Shown here in pieces: positions 16,087 to 23,456 of a DNA stretch of 48,494 nt. Source of the stretch: a virus. The notes under the pieces were generated by a model. That model was not told the DNA's origin and searched no databases. It saw nothing but the letters and a program-made list of their open reading frames with translations. The stretch covers positions 1-48,494 of the IMG/VR virus record IMGVR_UViG_3300020196_002263. One strand, written 5' to 3'. The position numbers and the translations under genes are program-made. Within the stretch, counting starts at the first letter, position 1. Every line of letters begins with the position of its first letter.

Positions 16087-16435
16087 CTATTCTATCAAAA
16101 AAAATTAATCTCTTTGCATACTGAGAACCAATAACTGGTTTATCTTTCCAATCAGAACCCACAATCATTATATCAGGATTGAAACCTTTTATCAATTCTT
16201 CTAGTTCTTCATCAGTTGAAAATATTTCAACCTGATTTACAGGTTTTAACATATTTAAGAAGAATTTTCTTTCATCTTGAGTATATATTGGTCGTGTTAA
16301 ACCCTTCTTTTCTTTGACTCGATCATCAGTGTCAATTGCAACGATCAAATAATCACCACATGATTTTGCAAAATTTAAAAGTTCTAAATGACCTCTATGA
16401 AGTACATCAAAAGTACCATTTACAAATACTTTCAT
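16037..16435 (-). CDS. Heptose-1-phosphate adenylyltransferase-like (HldE C-terminal domain, RfaE2)
   Basis: A 132-residue nucleotidyltransferase of the cytidylyltransferase-like fold. Seen: NGTFDVLHRGH with H13xxH16, the second-half motif at STTNII (120-125), and an IVGSDWKDKPVIGS segment. In HldE this domain transfers AMP to D-glycero-D-manno-heptose 1-phosphate. A TagD/glycerol-3-phosphate cytidylyltransferase activity is the main alternative, because the short HxGH proteins look alike. The kinase gene directly after it and the plus-strand HldD favour heptose. It starts with an ATGA overlap with the upstream oxygenase gene. Kinase and transferase are separate and in reverse order compared with fused HldE. 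Confidence 0.72.
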   Translation of the reverse strand: MKVFVNGTFDVLHRGHLELLNFAKSCGDYLIVAIDTDDRVKEKKGLTRPIYTQDERKFFLNMLKPVNQVEIFSTDEELEELIKGFNPDIMIVGSDWKDKPVIGSQYAKRLIFFDRIDDYSTTNIIQSIINWR

Positions 16436-17193
16436 GTTCGATAAACCTCACTTGCAGTCATCATACTTGCTCTTTTGCGAATGATTTCTTGAACTTTAGG
16501 ATCGTTTTTTTGTTCTTCTGTTGGAATGTAAATTGCCTTTGAATGTGTTGGACAATTTTTTGGTGGATCAGTTAGATAATAAACTGCTAAACTCTTACGA
16601 TAATAATCCTGTGGACAAGACAGAGGATTGGGTAATCCATGATAAGAATTCTGTGTTGTATCAAAAATGACTGCACGATTAAACAAAGTATCAATAGATG
16701 TGATGCACTGTTTTTTATCTGAAGACCAAAGTTCTAATTGTCCACCCCATTCTGGGTTCCAGTTTTCACCAAGATAAATGATTAGATTAAGTTTTCTTTG
16801 CAATTTAAGTTTTGGGTGTATGGAGTAATCAAGATGGACGTTCAGTTTATCACCACATCCATGAATGTGCAATCCACCACCATGCAATCCAACATCAGGA
16901 TAAAGTTTTTTAATACCAGTGATCTTCTTAAGTTTTGATATGAATTCAGGAGAATTTAGATAACAGAAAGTAGTGTAAAGATTTTTTGAAAATAGATTCC
17001 AGGAGTTACATGTTTTCTTTTTCTCTAGTGGATTATCATAAACATGCCATATGTTTGATTGATAATCAGGAAACTCATGACTTAATGTGAGTGCTGTTTC
17101 TTCATCAAAAAAATTATCCATCACTGCATGAGAGAATGGTTTAGCACTCACAAACTCTTCATGTAGTTTTGGATAATCAAAGGTGTTAATCAT
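16432..17193 (-). CDS. 2OG-Fe(II) oxygenase, prolyl-hydroxylase type
   Basis: A 253-residue double-stranded beta-helix dioxygenase. The facial triad is visible: H120-x-D122 (NVHLDYS), distal H185 (NSYHGLP) and a 2-oxoglutarate-binding R199 in YYRKSLAVYYL. The LQRKLNLIIYLGENWNPEWG segment with WGGQLELW is characteristic of the 2OG-Fe(II) oxygenase superfamily 3 / prolyl 4-hydroxylase group. It probably hydroxylates a protein or sugar. Overlaps glycosyltransferase-like 17190-17822 by 4 bases and precedes the heptose genes, so it belongs to the modification operon. Target unknown. Confidence 0.82.
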   Translation of the reverse strand: MINTFDYPKLHEEFVSAKPFSHAVMDNFFDEETALTLSHEFPDYQSNIWHVYDNPLEKKKTCNSWNLFSKNLYTTFCYLNSPEFISKLKKITGIKKLYPDVGLHGGGLHIHGCGDKLNVHLDYSIHPKLKLQRKLNLIIYLGENWNPEWGGQLELWSSDKKQCITSIDTLFNRAVIFDTTQNSYHGLPNPLSCPQDYYRKSLAVYYLTDPPKNCPTHSKAIYIPTEEQKNDPKVQEIIRKRASMMTASEVYRT

Positions 17194-17822
17194 AGATAAT
17201 TGTCTTCGGTATAAATCGTTCCGTGCATACTTAAATTAATATCAACTGGGTGTAAGTCTTTTGGTTTGAAGTTTCCTGTTCCAATCCATAGTTCACGGTC
17301 TACTTTACTTTCAAATCCGCGTGTAAACAACATATCATGATCCAGTGTTTGTAGATAGTCTGCATTTGCCCACCAGAAGTTTCCACTAAAATGGGGTAAT
17401 GGTTTTTCCCTGACCTTAACACCGACGCAATTGTAGTCATCCAAATGCACTAAACATTGCTTCCACTTATCAATCACATAGTATTCCATAAACAATCGCC
17501 ATGCTTGAAGTTGTGGATGGTACATATCATTTTTACTTGCACCTTTTCCATGAAAGAACATGACTTTATAGTCAGGATTTTCTTTGATGAATTCCATCAT
17601 GGAAACCATTGTTCCACCTTCATCCCCAGTGAATTCATTGTATTGAACTCTTGCATTTCTTGGTTTAGAAAACAATTCATGCTGTCCACTGATACCAATA
17701 TGAATAAACTCAGCAGCATCAACCAGTCCAGATGTATATAAACGATGCATCTGTTGTTGATAGATGAACTGTGCAGTATCTGTCTGATACAGATGATAAA
17801 AGATTGCGATTTTATGCTGCAT
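17190..17822 (-). CDS. Putative glycosyltransferase-like protein
   Basis: A 210-residue soluble protein. The recognisable parts are YKVMFFHGKGASKN (86-99), an AWRLFMEYYVIDKWKQCL helix (107-124), DDYNCVGVKVRE and PHFSGNFWWANADYL (143-157). This pattern occurs in a family of small proteins in polysaccharide and glycosylation clusters, often called glycosyltransferase, but I see no clear DxD nucleotide-sugar motif, so activity is unproven. It sits between two 2OG oxygenases (overlaps of 11 and 4 bases), consistent with paired hydroxylation and glycosylation. Confidence 0.5.
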   Translation of the reverse strand: MQHKIAIFYHLYQTDTAQFIYQQQMHRLYTSGLVDAAEFIHIGISGQHELFSKPRNARVQYNEFTGDEGGTMVSMMEFIKENPDYKVMFFHGKGASKNDMYHPQLQAWRLFMEYYVIDKWKQCLVHLDDYNCVGVKVREKPLPHFSGNFWWANADYLQTLDHDMLFTRGFESKVDRELWIGTGNFKPKDLHPVDINLSMHGTIYTEDNYL

Positions 17823-18429
17823 GGAAAAATAGAAGTTGAACTAATCTTGCTGACTGATCATCTGTACCAAACCATTCACCATTTGAATGAAACATGAATG
17901 GATTAAACATCACAAGACGATTGTATTTGAATGAAATGTTATCAGTTTCAATCCACTTATTGCGATCTTTACCGTCAGTATTAAAGAAGTTTACCATATC
18001 TTGTTGTGATTGTACACCACATCTTGCTGCTTGTTCTTGTGTTGGTGCAAATTCCCATCCAAATTCCTTGTGCTTCCAGAACTTTGTACCACCAGTTGGA
18101 TGAAATGTTGGTGTTAAGTAAATGATACCTGCCCAGACTAATCCTGGATTTGGATCAAAGTGAATGTCCTGGGTTCCGTGTTCTCCTACTTTGGTCCTAC
18201 GAAAATAAGAACATTTATTGCACGACTTTGTAGTCAGTTTCTGTCCTACAATTTCACTGACCATTCTGATAAGATCTTCCTTACCATGTTCATCAATACT
18301 ATCACGACCTGGCCAATTCCTTCCACCACCTTGTTCATAGTCCACGCCTAATGCAAACTGACGCACTGCATCGGGATTTTCGTAAAAGTTATCAACGACG
18401 ATTAGATTTTTTCTAAATTGATTGTTCAT
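17812..18429 (-). CDS. 2OG-Fe(II) oxygenase-like protein, DUF6445-type
   Basis: A 205-residue protein starting with LIVVDNFYENPDAVRQFAL, the opening I associate with DUF6445-type proteins that share the 2OG oxygenase fold. Candidate metal ligands are H90-x-D92 (DIHFDPN) and H181 (FMFHSNG), with R195 (SARLVQLLFF) for 2-oxoglutarate. The strand WAGIIYLTP and TGGTKFWKH match the jelly-roll core. Operon neighbours are a GT9-like transferase upstream (17-base overlap) and another transferase-like gene downstream. Hydroxylase function is likely. Substrate unknown. Confidence 0.7.
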   Translation of the reverse strand: MNNQFRKNLIVVDNFYENPDAVRQFALGVDYEQGGGRNWPGRDSIDEHGKEDLIRMVSEIVGQKLTTKSCNKCSYFRRTKVGEHGTQDIHFDPNPGLVWAGIIYLTPTFHPTGGTKFWKHKEFGWEFAPTQEQAARCGVQSQQDMVNFFNTDGKDRNKWIETDNISFKYNRLVMFNPFMFHSNGEWFGTDDQSARLVQLLFFHAA

Positions 18430-19486
18430 TTAAATCATTCTTTACTTTTTCAAATGGTTCTTTCCAACTTTCAAATTTTGATTGTCTGTAAACTTTAAAG
18501 TTATCTCCAAACCAGTGACTTGAAGTTTCATCACCAACCCATAAACAATAACAAAAAGTAGGTACAACTATCCAAGTTTCTTTATTTAGACCATCTGTTA
18601 TAATAGGAATACATGTAGAACTACTAATTACAACATCTAATTGTGAAATAGCAGCAAGAGTATCATCCCATGTATCTAGTTTATCATGAAGAGGAATGAT
18701 TTTGGTATCTGGTAGTATATCTTCAATTCCATCATCTCTTTGAATTGAGTAAAATTCAACATTCTCTAGAGACGTAAGTTGATCAAAAAATGAAAATGGT
18801 ATGATTGTTTTCGCAGCAACTTCATAAGTTTTACTTCCAGACCACCTCACACCAACTTTTAACTTATTACTTTCTGGTATAATCTGTTTCCATTTTTTTA
18901 AATATTCTTCAGAGGCAAAGAGATATTGATGATTGGGAATATCTTTCTGATCTAAGTTTAGTGCAATTGCAGTTTCTCCAGCAGGAATCCAATAATCATA
19001 GATTTCATTGGGGATGTCATCAATATGAATTACTTTATCGATACTTGGAACTCTGGAAAGTATATTCTTTGATGGATGATAATTAGTTGCGAAGATAACA
19101 TTTAAACCTAAAGTTTTGTAGTTATATGAGAACTTTGCTGCAAATATTTCATCTCCAATACCACCTTCTCCAACCATAAGAATAGTATCACCTATCTTAA
19201 AATTATTATTCCATAATGGTTTATTATACTTTAAGCAATATGCTCCCCATAAAAAATATCTCCTCTCATTGTGAAGTATTTTAAGTTGTTGTTTGAAATC
19301 AGATATTTGCATTGCCAAATGTCCAACTTCCCAGTCAAATCTTCTCTGATCTTCTTTGCTTGGAAATAGTTGTCTTGCAAATTGAAGAACTTCTATTCCT
19401 GCTTCGATTGATTGTTTAGAATAATCTTGATTTGCGATTCTCTTTGCAAGAACAGCAAAGAAATCTATGTTTACAATTGGGTCCAT
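18413..19486 (-). CDS. GT9-like (heptosyltransferase-fold) glycosyltransferase
   Basis: A 357-residue protein with a helical N-terminal part (1-80) and a GT-B fold resembling family GT9 ADP-heptose:LPS heptosyltransferases. Landmarks: KIGDTILMVGEGGIGDEIFA (98-116), VGVRWSGSKTYEV, and a C-terminal LDVVISSSTCIPI with TWIVVPTF. It is clearly paralogous to the C-terminal part of 26423-27712: both have GGxGDE, a donor-site VxSS/ITSxT stretch and a final WxGDNxxVxxQ. A heptosyl donor is suggested by the ADP-heptose genes in the same operon. It could use another NDP-sugar. Confidence 0.65.
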   Translation of the reverse strand: MDPIVNIDFFAVLAKRIANQDYSKQSIEAGIEVLQFARQLFPSKEDQRRFDWEVGHLAMQISDFKQQLKILHNERRYFLWGAYCLKYNKPLWNNNFKIGDTILMVGEGGIGDEIFAAKFSYNYKTLGLNVIFATNYHPSKNILSRVPSIDKVIHIDDIPNEIYDYWIPAGETAIALNLDQKDIPNHQYLFASEEYLKKWKQIIPESNKLKVGVRWSGSKTYEVAAKTIIPFSFFDQLTSLENVEFYSIQRDDGIEDILPDTKIIPLHDKLDTWDDTLAAISQLDVVISSSTCIPIITDGLNKETWIVVPTFCYCLWVGDETSSHWFGDNFKVYRQSKFESWKEPFEKVKNDLNEQSI

Positions 19487-20097
19487 TTTGCTAATGCTTC
19501 ATGAGCCATTTGTAATGCAAGTGCTTTATCACCTGTTCCAGTATGTATAAGGAACTCACGCTGCCAGGCTTCCCATGTAATTCCAGTGTATCGTAACCCA
19601 TACTTCGCCATGTTATGAGACAAACAGTATTCATCAATATCACCTTCACGCACAAAAGTAATTCGCCGTCCTTGTGCAGCAGTGATTGTTAGTGGTTCCC
19701 AGACATCATGTGTTGACCGATAAGACACCACAAAGTTAGATGCAATACCCACATTACGTCCATCACGAAGAAAGTAATGATTGGTATGAAACTTTGTGTT
19801 TGCATGATAATTATCATTAAATCCAATGTGATGTGGTGGAACAATATTCATCACATCAGGAAACCCAGGATGAATTAATACATCTGCATCAACAAGAAGA
19901 TTAATATCAGCATCCTTTCCATCTTCCCAGACTTGCATCTTTTCATAGTTGATATGAAAATCAGGGAACTTTCTTTGTGTAATCAGATTGATTTCATAAC
20001 CATTCCTTTGTGCATAGTCTTGTATGGTAGGAAAAGTCAGTGCAAAAAGTTCTGGAAAGAAGTTATTGATATTAACAACATGAATAATTTTCTTCAT
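19471..20097 (-). CDS. Putative GT-A glycosyltransferase with DAD motif
   Basis: A 208-residue protein. Opening MKKIIHVVNINNF, LTFPTIQDYAQRNGYE, then INLLVDADVLIHPGFPD with D70-A-D72 as the likely metal/nucleotide-sugar DxD. The Q-D-Y-A-x-R-N-G-Y-E segment is common in small GT-A transferases found in phage and polysaccharide loci. No membrane segment. Located between a 2OG oxygenase (ATGA overlap upstream) and the GT9-like gene (16-base overlap). Sugar and acceptor not predictable. Confidence 0.6.
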   Translation of the reverse strand: MKKIIHVVNINNFFPELFALTFPTIQDYAQRNGYEINLITQRKFPDFHINYEKMQVWEDGKDADINLLVDADVLIHPGFPDVMNIVPPHHIGFNDNYHANTKFHTNHYFLRDGRNVGIASNFVVSYRSTHDVWEPLTITAAQGRRITFVREGDIDEYCLSHNMAKYGLRYTGITWEAWQREFLIHTGTGDKALALQMAHEALAKWTQL

Positions 20098-20690
20098 GAA
20101 ATATTTCCTGCGACTGAAATACGATAGTCATCACTTGTAAAGAAAGGATAAACTGTGTGAAGAAGTTTGCTTGGGAACATTACAATACGTCCTGCCCAGT
20201 CTTGATCAATTTCTAATTTTTCATTGATGATGTTTCCAAGAATACTGGAATAGACAAATTGAAATGTAGATGCTGCTTTCAGACTTGAATTCTGACTGTG
20301 CTGCACACTGTATTCATCTTGAAGACGATAGGGAATTTGCATCCAGCAGACAAAACTTAGCATCCCATCATGATTATGAATTGGATTGTATTCTGTCTTC
20401 TTCTGATAATTCACCCACAAACTTTCAACCTTGAAATCATAGTTTGGATAATAGTCAAAGTGCTTACCATATTCCCTCGCCATCTCTTCTAGAAATGGGT
20501 TCATGACTGCCTGTGATTTTTGAAGTTGATATTCCCTTGCGATTTGACCTGCAAGTTGATTGTTCATTTTAAAATAACCATCATCACGCTGCTCAACTTC
20601 CTTTACTTCTTTCATGACTTCTTGAAAGACATGTGGTGGTAAAGTACTGGTTGTAACACCAGGATTTTTCAAATGAATATGATTAAACAT
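20094..20690 (-). CDS. 2OG-Fe(II) oxygenase, phage type
   Basis: A 198-residue jelly-roll oxygenase. Start chosen at the ATG at 20690: it overlaps the upstream TGA as TGATG and has GGAG eight bases before; a TTG four codons earlier is less likely. Motifs: VNYQKKTEYNPIHNHDG with candidate ligands H105/H107/D108, distal H178 (SKLLHTVYPF), and R190 (DDYRISVAGNIS). This family is abundant in marine T4-like cyanophages. In this operon it is coupled to the DAD-motif transferase. Protein or glycan hydroxylation is inferred. Confidence 0.78.
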   Translation of the reverse strand: MFNHIHLKNPGVTTSTLPPHVFQEVMKEVKEVEQRDDGYFKMNNQLAGQIAREYQLQKSQAVMNPFLEEMAREYGKHFDYYPNYDFKVESLWVNYQKKTEYNPIHNHDGMLSFVCWMQIPYRLQDEYSVQHSQNSSLKAASTFQFVYSSILGNIINEKLEIDQDWAGRIVMFPSKLLHTVYPFFTSDDYRISVAGNIS

Positions 20691-21418
20691 CACCAACTCC
20701 AAGATTTATTTGGAACACTTACGGGTTCTACTTTTTTATATACCCACCACTTCCCATCATCAACATAAACCTGATCATTGGGAAAGAACTCATGAACAGC
20801 ACGAACAACATCAGGCCATGTTTTTTCACAATAGTCATCACCAAGCATGACGCCACCTGGTTTCAGTAGTTCCCAGTACAATTTAATGTCTAGCGCAACG
20901 CTTTCATAAAAGTGTCCAGCATCAATAAAGATCATGTCTGCCTTTGTACCATTCTCTTTTAGAATGCGATACTCACTGAAACTATCCAGTGGAATGGGCA
21001 CAATCACGTCTTGATTGTTTGTGTGTATTACATTTGCAAGGAACTGATAATACAGTGTTGGATATCCATTTAGTCGCTTCAAATCTTCAGAAAAATAATG
21101 TTCAGCAGAACCTAACCAAGTATCAATACAAACCACTTTTGCAGGTATTTGATACTTCTTGGTCAAATTAGCCATGTGCAATGCACTCTTACCCTTATAA
21201 GTTCCAACTTCAAGAATTAATTGTGGTTTAATTTCTGCAATTAAACGTTCAAAAACAGGATGACAATCTTCAAAAGTATTAGTTGGAACTCTTCCGCCAA
21301 AATATTCCCAGAAAGCACCAATATCAAAAGGATATTGAGTATAATCAAATCCTTCATAAGGATTAATGATCGGTGCATCATGTGCAATAATAACTGGATT
21401 TTCTATTGAGTTAGACAT
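20690..21418 (-). CDS. SAM-dependent methyltransferase, class I
   Basis: A 242-residue Rossmann-fold methyltransferase, similar to the Methyltransf_24 / CmcI-like group. Motif I is LILEVGTYKGKSA (67-79), the ribose-binding acid is in CIDTW (97-101), and a later FIDAGHFYESV carries the acidic metal/SAM region; LKPGGVMLGDDY is typical post-II. Start chosen at ATG 21418 rather than a TTG four codons upstream. Such enzymes often methylate sugar hydroxyls or amino sugars in surface glycan loci. Overlaps both flanking oxygenase genes, so it may cap or decorate the glycan made here. Confidence 0.75.
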   Translation of the reverse strand: MSNSIENPVIIAHDAPIINPYEGFDYTQYPFDIGAFWEYFGGRVPTNTFEDCHPVFERLIAEIKPQLILEVGTYKGKSALHMANLTKKYQIPAKVVCIDTWLGSAEHYFSEDLKRLNGYPTLYYQFLANVIHTNNQDVIVPIPLDSFSEYRILKENGTKADMIFIDAGHFYESVALDIKLYWELLKPGGVMLGDDYCEKTWPDVVRAVHEFFPNDQVYVDDGKWWVYKKVEPVSVPNKSWSW

Positions 21419-21941
21419 ATTCTTTATCAATATTCATAGAGATAACCATTCTTCGTGCATCAGTTGGTGGAACTTCATGATGCAATAGTGCTGGGAATAA
21501 TACCAGCATACCATTTTTTGGATAAACTTTCAAGTCCCCCTCAAAGACAATCGGTGAACATCCTGGTTCTACATCCACATAATATGCACATGCAAAGTCA
21601 GAAGGATAATGTGAATGCCTGACTGCATATTCACCCTTTTCATACTGCATTGCCCACATATTGAAGCACTTAAACTTCATGTCTTGTTCAAAATATCCTT
21701 TGGACACAAAAGAACAAGCACTTAAAACTAATTCAATGAATGGTTGAAACTTTGGATTTTCTTTATGGGTAACCCAACTAGAATGCCAGGCTTTAACATT
21801 ACTTTCATTAGTTTCTGGATGCAACTGCCGATGCTCAATAATAACCTGCTTTAAGTATCTGTTTAATTCAACATGATCTTCAAGAATAGTTGTAAAAACT
21901 GGAAGTTCTTTCTTGACTTTCTGTACATCAAGTGTATTCAT
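21411..21941 (-). CDS. 2OG-Fe(II) oxygenase, small phage type
   Basis: A 176-residue oxygenase. Start at ATG 21941 is favoured by AAGGAG five bases upstream; a GTG two codons earlier would sit on top of that site. Ligand candidates are H109/H111 (VRHSHYPSDFACAYYV), H154 or H155 (ALLHHEVPP) and R163/R164 (DARRMVISMNI). The spacing fits the small 2OG-FeII_Oxy families. The start overlaps the GT25-like gene by 4 bases and the end overlaps the methyltransferase, so the three are translated together. Confidence 0.75.
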   Translation of the reverse strand: MNTLDVQKVKKELPVFTTILEDHVELNRYLKQVIIEHRQLHPETNESNVKAWHSSWVTHKENPKFQPFIELVLSACSFVSKGYFEQDMKFKCFNMWAMQYEKGEYAVRHSHYPSDFACAYYVDVEPGCSPIVFEGDLKVYPKNGMLVLFPALLHHEVPPTDARRMVISMNIDKEYV

Positions 21942-22597
21942 ATCCACTCCTTATGAATTGTTGAAAGACCATGATTATGATCATAAGCATAGATACCTTC
22001 TTGCACAATTGGAACAATATCAGCACGAAGAATTACGTCTAGTGTTGTAGTAATTCCCTGTTGAATTACATAAGAAATCATATTCTTCGCAACTGCTGGA
22101 TCAATCGCATAAGCATGTGCTCTACAAATAAATCTCCACATACCATTATGATCTGTTGCATGGGGTGGAATGGAAATGACTTCTGCTCCTTGAAACTTCT
22201 GCTCACTTGAACCAAGGTAAACGATATTGTTGTAATACTTATGAAACAGATATGGTTTTTCCATCACTGCATCATGTTCAAGAATTACAATAGGACGATC
22301 AATATCTACACAAAGACACCACAGTGAATAGTGACTGTAAAACACAGCAATTTGTGTTGGCGTCATCAATTGATTATGAAGACGTAAAAAGTTAATGAAC
22401 GCTTGACCTTCTAGGTGCTTGGGTACTTGTATTTCCCCAGAACGTCCATTAAATCCTTCCCAAAGTTTGTAGGGTTGTCCTACTGCTTCACAGGATGCAA
22501 CACATTGCTGTGTAAGTTTTTCTGATGTTTCATTGCCTGGAAGGGTGATGATGTATGCACTCTCCACAATGGTTTCATAAGAATTCAAAAAATTCAT
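21938..22597 (-). CDS. Glycosyltransferase family 25-like
   Basis: A 219-residue GT25-type protein. Opening AYIITLPGNE with QQCVASCEAVGQPYKLWEG is the standard GT25 start. AVFYSHYSLWCLCVD and PIVILEHDAVM (E107-H-D109) match the family's acceptor-helix and acidic nucleotide-sugar site. In bacteria GT25 members add galactose or other hexoses to lipooligosaccharide; in animals the same family is collagen galactosyltransferase, which acts on hydroxylysine. Its pairing by ATGA overlap with a 2OG oxygenase is therefore notable. Confidence 0.72.
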   Translation of the reverse strand: MNFLNSYETIVESAYIITLPGNETSEKLTQQCVASCEAVGQPYKLWEGFNGRSGEIQVPKHLEGQAFINFLRLHNQLMTPTQIAVFYSHYSLWCLCVDIDRPIVILEHDAVMEKPYLFHKYYNNIVYLGSSEQKFQGAEVISIPPHATDHNGMWRFICRAHAYAIDPAVAKNMISYVIQQGITTTLDVILRADIVPIVQEGIYAYDHNHGLSTIHKEWI

Positions 22598-23427
22598 ACA
22601 AGTTCAGGATAGAACTGTTGATAGTATGTTAGGTTGTTTTGAATGACCAATTGTGACTGTTCAGGCGTCATCATCTTTGGCCAACGTGGTTCTAACTTTT
22701 TCAGTTTTGTTCCTGTCTTGTGCGTTACCATGGAACGATAAACAGTATCGTGCTCATAGTAATCAGGTTTAGGAATATTTTCAAAATCATGTTCAAAATA
22801 TTCTTCACCTAACCATTGATAAATCAGCTGGAATGTTCCTCTTGGATTTTCGTTGAAGTCTTCGTGTCTCAGGAAGAAGAAGTTATCTGGATGCTTTTGT
22901 GCGACTTCAACAACATGTGGAAGCATGTGTAAAGGACGCCCTAGGTTCGCCATTCCATCCGTACAGTACAATTCCATTCGCTTCTCAAATGTATTGTGCT
23001 GGAAGGGCATCTGGGTATCTCCAATGATGATATTGGGATACTTATGCAGTAGTGTCTCAAAAGAACAAATAATGTCCCTAAGATCTCTTACAATATACAG
23101 ATACTTTGAATTTGGATTAAGTGCGAAAGTATGGGTTAGATATTCTGCCCATACTCTTGACTTGGATATAACAACTGGTTTATCAGTCATTGTCTCAAAC
23201 CATCCACGAAATCCTTGTCGCAGAAAGTTTAGATATGCATCGTTAAGAACGTCTTTGTCTAGTGCAATGAACTCGCTGACTTGCGTGGAAATGTCTCTGC
23301 AAGCACTTACAAGATAAGGTAATGGACAAGTACCAGTTGTGAAAAATCTTGGGTTCTCATTCAGGATGTTCATGATCACTGATGAGCAAGTTCTGGGCAG
23401 TCCCAGACAGTAATGAAGTTGTTGCAT
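22594..23427 (-). CDS. Sulfotransferase-like protein
   Basis: A 277-residue protein with both PAPS-binding signatures: the 5'-phosphosulfate loop GLPRTCSSVI (9-18) and the 3'-phosphate segment YLYIVRDLRDIICSF with R114 and S122. Length and layout fit the Sulfotransfer_1/3 families, which sulfate sugars or tyrosines. It opens the fourteen-gene overlapping enzyme operon and has its own late-type promoter. Targets could be the glycan assembled by its neighbours or tyrosines of virion fibres. No signal peptide, so cytoplasmic action before assembly. Confidence 0.75.
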   Translation of the reverse strand: MQQLHYCLGLPRTCSSVIMNILNENPRFFTTGTCPLPYLVSACRDISTQVSEFIALDKDVLNDAYLNFLRQGFRGWFETMTDKPVVISKSRVWAEYLTHTFALNPNSKYLYIVRDLRDIICSFETLLHKYPNIIIGDTQMPFQHNTFEKRMELYCTDGMANLGRPLHMLPHVVEVAQKHPDNFFFLRHEDFNENPRGTFQLIYQWLGEEYFEHDFENIPKPDYYEHDTVYRSMVTHKTGTKLKKLEPRWPKMMTPEQSQLVIQNNLTYYQQFYPELV

Positions 23428-23448
23428 AATGAAGAATGTTGTTTGATG

Positions 23449-23456
23449 TATTTATT
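23449..23456 (-). promoter_or_regulatory. Late-type promoter motif AATAAATA for the 14-gene enzyme operon
   Basis: Minus-strand AATAAATACATC, 22 bases before the ATG at 23427 and overlapping the end of the upstream RCC1 gene. It is the only non-coding gap between 24570 and 14675, so the genes 23427-14675 likely start here. Confidence 0.55.

Noticed and set aside
20691-20702. TTG start giving a 202-aa oxygenase
   Set aside because: An ATG at 20690 overlaps the upstream stop and has GGAG at the right distance, so the four extra codons are unlikely.
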